Positions 5,957 through 6,241 of a DNA stretch of 6,241 nt are shown piece after piece. Position numbers and translations under genes: made by a program. The notes under the pieces are model-generated. The model made no database searches, was not told the origin of the DNA, and saw only the letters and a list, made by a program, of their open reading frames with translations. The DNA is from JBDTNQ01 sp039933635 (GTDB lineage Bacteria; Acidobacteriota; Vicinamibacteria; Vicinamibacterales; SCN-69-37). The stretch's first letter is position 1. Every line of letters begins with the position of its first letter. The stretch is taken from the NCBI GenBank assembly GCA_039933635.1, contig JBDTNQ010000162.1, positions 1 to 6,241 of the forward strand, in the 5' to 3' direction.

Positions 5957-5983
5957 GCGGGCGACGTTCGCAACGTCGCTCGC
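5957..5983. promoter_or_regulatory. Long hairpin with a 19-bp perfect palindromic core
   Basis: GCGACGTT (5961-5968) and AACGTCGC (5972-5979) are exact reverse complements around a 3-nt centre. On the plus strand the stem extends by one G-T pair and three more pairs to 12 bp; on the minus strand that G-T becomes an A-C mismatch. It lies about 94 bp upstream of the ice-binding-like gene and about 80 bp after the upstream gene's stop. It may be an operator, a leader hairpin, or a 3'-end structure of the upstream gene. No T-run follows on the minus strand, so a standard terminator is not supported. Confidence 0.45.
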
Positions 5984-6064
5984 AGTCATTGTCCTCGAAA
6001 TCGATCGCCGCGACGGACGACCGCGCGACTATTTTCGTGTCGTCAGCCGAATCCCAGGACGCTA

Positions 6065-6241
6065 TCAGGGCTGCTCGCCCGTCAGGCAGGCGACTTTGTA
6101 GATGCGATACCGCCCGCCGATGAAATCCGATGCGCAGGTGTCGAGCCGGGCTTCAGTACCGGGCATGTGGCTGGCCAGAAACGACTTCGCGTCGTCCAAG
6201 ACGATGCTGTCGACCAGCACTTCGCGCATGGGCCTGCCGTC
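6065..6241 (-). CDS. C-terminal end of an unrecognised protein
   Basis: The minus frame is open from the right edge to a TGA at 6065-6067, giving 58 residues with strong G/C preference at third codon positions, as expected of a real gene here. It contains MREVLVDSIVLDDAKSF and, near the end, GGRYRIYKVACLTGEQP, with two cysteines (36 and 52). I do not recognise a family. The start lies outside the window. It ends about 200 bp before the ice-binding-like gene and points the same way; that gap contains a strong palindrome, so co-transcription is uncertain. Confidence 0.65.
   Translation of the reverse strand, partial: DGRPMREVLVDSIVLDDAKSFLASHMPGTEARLDTCASDFIGGRYRIYKVACLTGEQP

Noticed and set aside
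5875..6123. An 82-codon plus-strand frame in the right-hand gap
   Set aside because: It has a low-complexity Arg/Ser-rich translation, spans the palindrome at 5957-5983 and overlaps the minus-strand partial gene, which has better codon use.

Overview
The window is G+C-rich bacterial chromosome. All five supported genes lie on the minus strand, so in transcription order they run right to left: (1) the last 58 codons of an unrecognised protein, (2) a secreted ice-binding-like adhesin, (3) a Crp/Fnr-family regulator, (4) a pseudo-receiver/PAS/GGDEF/EAL cyclic-di-GMP enzyme, and (5) the first 269 residues of a soluble PAS sensor histidine kinase that runs off the left edge. No tRNA, rRNA, CRISPR, insertion sequence or phage gene is visible.

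The strongest taxonomic hint is the Crp/Fnr protein. Its C-terminus (MVGTTRPRINFFMNKFRRLG, then an EYNGGLK stretch) resembles regulators I associate with Acidobacteriota and some Deltaproteobacteria. Together with the base composition and an IPTL-CTERM-type sorting signal, this suggests a soil or environmental acidobacterium, perhaps of the Vicinamibacteria. This is inference from memory, not a search result.

Layout. 6065-6241: C-terminal end of an unknown protein. 5864-6064: non-coding, with a 19-bp perfect palindrome inside a longer hairpin and a good Shine-Dalgarno. 4217-5863: signal peptide, DUF3494 ice-binding domain, three tandem putative-Ig repeats of 94-95 residues, proline linkers and a C-terminal VPTL/transmembrane/basic sorting signal. 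3992-4216: non-coding, with a hairpin after the adhesin gene, two dyads and a Shine-Dalgarno for the regulator. 3311-3991: Crp/Fnr regulator. 3010-3310: non-coding, with three inverted repeats packed into 51 bp. 817-3009: cyclic-di-GMP synthase/phosphodiesterase. 1-807: histidine kinase, 9 bp after the previous stop codon and in the same frame.

How they may fit together (inference). The cyclic-di-GMP enzyme and the kinase look co-transcribed. The enzyme's receiver domain has lost the phosphate-accepting Asp and the conserved Lys, so ordinary phosphotransfer from the kinase to it is unlikely. The Crp/Fnr protein may control itself through a dyad over its own candidate -10 element, and perhaps the flanking genes. 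A surface adhesin beside cyclic-di-GMP and Crp/Fnr control is a reasonable attachment/biofilm arrangement, but nothing in the sequence proves they form one system. The observations most worth following are the degenerate receiver, the architecture of the ice-binding-like protein, and the dyads in all three intergenic gaps.
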